From positions 496,001-560,000 of the forward strand of contig JAUFNR010000012.1 in assembly GCA_031216915.1 (NCBI GenBank): DNA of 64,000 bases, given 5' to 3'. How positions within the stretch are numbered: the first letter of the stretch is position 1; every line of letters starts with the position of its first letter. The translations under genes and the position numbers were made by a program. The stretch comes from Pictodentalium vernedei (lineage: Eukaryota; Mollusca; Scaphopoda; Dentaliida; Dentaliidae). This document shows positions 59,874 to 64,000 of the stretch, piece by piece. Under the pieces are notes generated by a model, which had not been told where the DNA came from, did not search any database, and saw only the letters and a program-made list of their open reading frames with translations.

Positions 59874-60028
59874 GTAAGTAAACTAAGTATGTGATAGAGA
59901 TGGGAGGTATTGGAATTTTGAGTTTAGTATCGGTTTCAGTATTTTTAAGGGGTACACCTGGGTATTGGTTCGGTATTCCGTATCTGACTTCACTGAGATT
60001 TGCTGATAGTACCAAAGCGAAATTCACA

Positions 60029-60565
60029 TCAGGAATAAAGTTTTATCCCGGGAACGGGAATTCCTGAGTTACGAAAGCAGTAACAACACCAGGGAAATCT
60101 ATAAAATGGAACTGGGAATCCTGCATGCACTGTTTGCGTGTTGAGCTGAACTTTTCTCAATTGAAAAACTGCCCCAACATAACTTTGTAAGATTTCATCA
60201 TCCATTCCACGCCTGAATTTTTTACAATCCTGTTCCTGAAGAACCTTTTTCACCAAATCACTGTAGCTCCCAATCAGTTCTGGAGGACTCCTCTCTTCAG
60301 CAGCAAGATCTTCACTCGCTTCAAAGTTCAAACTCATCTTCATTTTTGGAATTTCTGGTATCACTTCACTGTCCCCTTAAAAATCAACTTCTTCACTGCC
60401 GTCACCTGTGCACCTGTAACGGCTGTGAAGAGTGAGTTGAGTGAGAAAGCCAGCGATTCTGAAAATAAAGACCAGTTGGAAGCAGGTTTTGGTTTTCATA
60501 CTTCTGTTTGGAATGAACTTATCTGTATGGAGATGGCAGATTGCCATTAAAATGTGCATTTTCAT
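60029..60565 (-). pseudogene. Unrecognised coding remnant in nested hAT
   Basis: One minus-strand frame of about 178 codons is interrupted by a single TAA near 60377. It has a charged helical-looking stretch (SDLVKKVLQEQDCKKFRRGM) and an acidic segment before it. I do not recognise the family. Its location suggests a leftover of a hAT transposase, but no BED finger or dimerisation motif is visible. The downstream end runs past the element's boundary, so the frame's 3' part is not native. Confidence 0.3.
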
Positions 60566-60692
60566 GAAGATTAATTTGTCTTGTTACTATCGTAAATTTA
60601 CTTGATATCATCTGGGACATTTCCCTGTTCCCGGGTTCTGTGTGTATTTTCATTCCCATTTCTATAGAAAACCGGGAATATATTAAACCCTA
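60036..60692 (-). mobile_element. Nested hAT-type element
   Basis: A perfect 8-bp duplication ATCAGGAA flanks it (60028-60035 and 60693-60700). Ends are TAAAGTTTTATCCCGGG and the inverse of TAGGGTTTAATATATTCCCGG, with CCCGGGAA-type words repeated inside. At 657 bp it is too short to be autonomous, but it still holds a coding remnant on the minus strand. Confidence 0.82.
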
Positions 60693-60700
60693 ATCAGGAA

Positions 60701-61510
60701 ATATAGAATAAGTTGTTGTAGTATCATTCTATCACAATGCTATAAATGACGCTGCCACTGAGCTTAACAGTAGCATTCTTTTACGACCACAAATCACATC
60801 TACAGTAATTTTGTGACTTGTTCTAAATGCACCTTAATGGTTAAAGACCTGTTTCTGGCTTTTGCGATCTCGTAGCATGTGCCCTGATCATGCCATGTTT
60901 GGGAGGTCCTGTTGACAATAGACAAAACACCAAGGCAATGATTTCTAGTCAGGTTGTGGTTGCCTTAACTTAACTGGCAGCCAAGACTTGACAAGAATCG
61001 CTGCTGAGCAATTAGTTTAAACAATATTTATTCAATAGAGAATGTTATACATGTATGTTACATAAACACTGTAAATCTGACAAAAGCAAAATACAGTAAA
61101 CAACAAAATACAGCGTAACATATCAAAATTGCAACAGACATTGAGAACTGTTGGGATTTGACAATAAGCTTATTGCTTATTCAGGTCATCTCCTAGCAAT
61201 TGGAGATGAACAGGTTGTGGTCTAGTGGGAATTCAGGATAGTTGCCCAGTCCATTGAGCAGGCCTTTAATTTCATTTATTTTGGACATCCCCTTTTGCCC
61301 TAATTTGGGCACATTAAAACTAGAAATAACAGCTTTATCCTGTTATGTTGTATTGTCATGCCTTTCTTTGTGTTTCTGTGGTCATATTATGTGGAAGTTA
61401 TTCTTAAATGTAGAAGAGGCACACATAATTTATATATTTTTCTTGATGTCTTCACACCTTCTCTAATTTGGGCACACTCTTAAATGGTGTGAATTTGGGG
61501 ATAATCTTAA
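60701..61510. other. Interior of old hAT element, no gene
   Basis: AT-rich, with 'gcaatgatttctag' and 'caatatttattcaatag' segments but no domain. A short + strand open stretch (61242-61466) is not convincing. Confidence 0.5.
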
Positions 61511-61779
61511 CCCTTTACCCAATGCAGACGATATCAAAATTTATTATTTTAAATATCATTTTTTAAAATATTTCAAAAAATTTCAACAAAACTATATCAT
61601 GTGACCCCTCATTGGAACGAGCTCAATGAGCTCGTTCCAATGAGGGGTCACATGACATGGTTTTGTTGAAATATTTTGAAAAATTTAATTTTTTCAACTG
61701 CTCAATTTGCATATTACGTGGGGGGGGGGGGGGGGGGGGGGGTGGGGGGGGGGATGCAGGCGATTTGTTACATAAAGGG
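61511..61779. mobile_element. Palindromic piggyBac-type MITE with G-run
   Basis: TTAA at 61507-61510 and 61780-61783. Left end is CCCTTTACCC and right end is AAAGGG. The core palindrome GACCCCTCATTGGAACGAGC and its complement meet at GAGCTCAATGAGCTC. The right half contains a long G-run (about 61720-61753) and otherwise diverges from the other copies in the arms. Confidence 0.88.
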
Positions 61780-62010
61780 TTAAGGCCTGCCATTGAGGGT
61801 TAACAAAACTGAAAAGAAAATCAGTCACTTTTTTCATGAAAATTAACCTTTCAACTGTTATCAAGCCTCAGTAGGGACTTTTAAATAGTCATTGTAGGAA
61901 AATTTTTAAATTCCGACAGTTTCGGTATTAAATGATTGCTTCTGTTTGGTTTTTCGGTATCTCAATGATATCGGTATCAGTTCATTTTTTCGGTATATTG
62001 CCCATCTCTA

Positions 62011-62149
62011 GTACGTAATAGCTTAACAAGCCTGCAAATAATTATTTTTTGGTGCCTGTGATTGTAACAGTTACCAACAGTTTTGTACCCCATGTCACAG
62101 GACCCAATAGAGTGTTATATCTTATACACTTACTATGACCAGTGCTACA
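62011..62149. other. FARSB intron remainder
   Basis: Short stretch between the hAT target site and the next repeat. No exon seen. Confidence 0.5.
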
Positions 62150-64000
62150 TTTTTAGCTGATCTTGACAAAATCCAGCTGAGCTAATCTCATTGCTCTCTG
62201 TCCGTCCATCCATCATCCATCAACACCATGTTTTGGTCTTCTCCAAAACCACTGGGCCAATTCAAATGAAAGTTTGTGTGAGTGATGGTCCAGAAGGGGC
62301 ATTGCATTTTTAGCTAAACTTGACAAAGTCAAGATAAGCTATTGCCATCACATGTGCGGAAGTCTGTTAGCCTGTGAGTCTGTTCACATTTTTCTTCAGC
62401 ACAGGCTACACCCTAGTTCTTGTCTGATCGTCACAAAATTTCATATGCAGGTTTGGGGTCATGTCTAGAAGAGAACGTCCCCTTCTGGTCATGATCAGTC
62501 AACCGGTGTGGCTGACCAAGCCCAAAACCTGAAAACCATTAACACAGTCTACAGGTCGTATTTATGAAGGGATTTCATTGTAACTTGGTAGGATGTCTTT
62601 GTATAATGCCAAGATGAGAACGTCCCCTTTTGGTTATGATCTGTCAACTGTGATGGCTGCCCAAGCCCGAAACCGAAAAACTTTTAGCACAGTCTGCAGG
62701 TCATATTTAATATGGAGGGATTTCATTGTAACTTAGTAGGATGACTCTGTATGATGTCTAGATGAGAACTTTCCCATTTGGTCACGATCTGTCAACCATG
62801 ATGACTGCCCAAGCCCAAAACCTTTTGGATGTGGTTGGGCAAATGTGATGGCTGCAGGGGCCTGAAGCGCGAAAACCTTTAGCACAGTCTACAGATCATA
62901 TTTATTAAGGGATTTCATTGTAACTTGGTAGGTTGACTTCATATAATGTCTAGATGAGAATGTCCCCTTTTGGACGCGATTGGGCAACTGTGATGGCTAC
63001 AGGGGCCCGATGCCCCAAAACCATTAGCACAGTCTACAGGTCGTATTTATGAAGGGATTTCACTGTAACTTGGTAAGATGCCACTGAATAATGCCTAGAT
63101 GAGAACGTCCCCTTTTGGTCATGATCCGTCAACCATTATGGCTGCCCAAGCCTGAAACCCCAAAACTTTTAGCACAGTCTGCAGGTCATATTTAATATAG
63201 AGGGATTTCATTGTAACTTGGTAGGATGACTCCGTATGAGGTCTAGATGAGAACTTCCCCATTTGGACGCCATTGGGAAACTGTGTCAACTGCCCAAGCC
63301 CAAAACCTGAAAACCTTTAGCACAGTACAGGTCATGTTTATGAAGGGATTTCATTGTAACTTGGTAGGTTGACTTCATATAATGTCTAGATGAGAACGTC
63401 CCCTTTTGGACGTGATTGGGCAACTGTGATGGCTACAGGACCCCCGAAGCCCAACACTTTTAGCACAGTCTGCAGGTCATATTTAATATAGAGGGATTTC
63501 ATTGTAACTTGGTAGGATGACTCCGTATGAGGTCTAGATGAGAACTTCCCCATTTGGACGCCATTGGGAAACTGTGTCAACTGCCCAAGCCCAAAACCTG
63601 AAAACCTTTAGCACAGTACAGGTCATATTTATGAAGGGATTTTATTGTATCTTGGTAGGATGACTCCAAATGATGTCTAGATGAGAACGTCCCCTTTTGG
63701 TTGCGATCATTCAGCCTTGATGGCTGCCCAAGCCCAAAACCCCAAAACCTTTAGCATACTCTATAGGTCGCATTTATGGGGGGATTTCATTGTCACTTGT
63801 TAGGTCGACTCCATATTATGCCTAGATGATGGCATCCCCGTTTGGTCATGATTGGTCCACTGTGACGGCTTCAGGGGGGCAAAGCCCGAAAACCTTGAGA
63901 ACAGTCTACAGATCATATTTATGAAGGGATTTCATTGTAACTTCGTAGGATCACTCCAGATGATGCCCAGATGACAACATCCCATTTTGGTCGCGATCAT
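62150..64000 (+). repeat. ~145-bp tandem repeat with dimeric pattern, runs off window
   Basis: Starts with two AGCT...CTTGACAAA... words (62150 and 62310). 'GGGATTTCATTGTAAC' then recurs at 62569, 62717, 62909, 63054, 63202, 63344, 63493, 63636, 63780 and 63936. Spacings are mostly 142-149 bp, with one of 192. Units with 'tttaatatagaggg' alternate with 'tttatgaaggg' units over 63054-63640, giving a ~290-bp dimer. Same family as 51795-52350. Confidence 0.92.

Larger units (their letters stand above)
59895..62010. mobile_element. Old hAT-type element in the FARSB intron
   Basis: Ends TAGAGATGGG at the left and CCCATCTCTA at the right are exact inverted repeats over 10 bp, and 'ggtatt/ggtat'-rich sequence continues inside both ends. 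Flanking 8-mers GTATGTGA (59887-59894) and GTACGTAA (62011-62018) match at 6 of 8 sites, so this is a decayed target duplication. It contains a second hAT (60036-60692) and a TTAA MITE (61511-61779). No transposase of its own is recognisable. Confidence 0.82.

Overview
This is repeat-dominated nuclear DNA from an animal, probably a marine invertebrate. Three things support this: tRNA-derived SINEs, DIRS, hAT, Tc1 and piggyBac-type elements, and one spliced exon that I recognise as phenylalanyl-tRNA synthetase beta subunit (FARSB). The ~167-bp degenerate tandem repeat at 53390-56700 resembles non-coding repeats I remember from molluscs and other lophotrochozoans. That is only a recollection and does not identify a species. 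There are no bacterial features.

Positions 1-41947 are one satellite array with a 153-bp monomer. About 24.8 kb of it is satellite, roughly 162 monomers, and it runs off the left edge. It contains higher-order repeats, the clearest being a 765-bp five-monomer unit. Three elements interrupt it: a BED-finger hAT transposon (6783-10029) with a perfect 8-bp target duplication, and two DIRS-type tyrosine-recombinase retrotransposons (13941-20704 and 31233-38325). Both DIRS copies sit at exactly the same base of the monomer and have the textbook layout: inverted terminal repeats, gag, RT/RNase H, an overlapping tyrosine recombinase, and an internal complementary region that joins copies of both ends. 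Both are dead, each by its own mutations.

At 41948 the satellite stops abruptly against a long-inverted-repeat (foldback) element ending near 44122. That element was itself entered by a reverse-oriented retroposon. From 44 to 59 kb I see no gene I can name. This stretch holds small palindromic TTAA-flanked (piggyBac-type) MITEs, a decayed Tc1 element with a DD34E motif, hairpins, a SINE and two tandem-repeat families of ~167 and ~336 bp.

The only host coding sequence I can defend is a 56-nt FARSB exon at 59818-59873 on the + strand. A SINE lies 17 bp upstream of it and a hAT element begins 21 bp downstream. That hAT contains a second hAT and a piggyBac-type MITE. From about 62150 to the end is another tandem family with a ~145-bp unit. 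The 42-59.8 kb region is probably a long intron or the 5' flank of FARSB; I found neither exon 1 nor exon 3.
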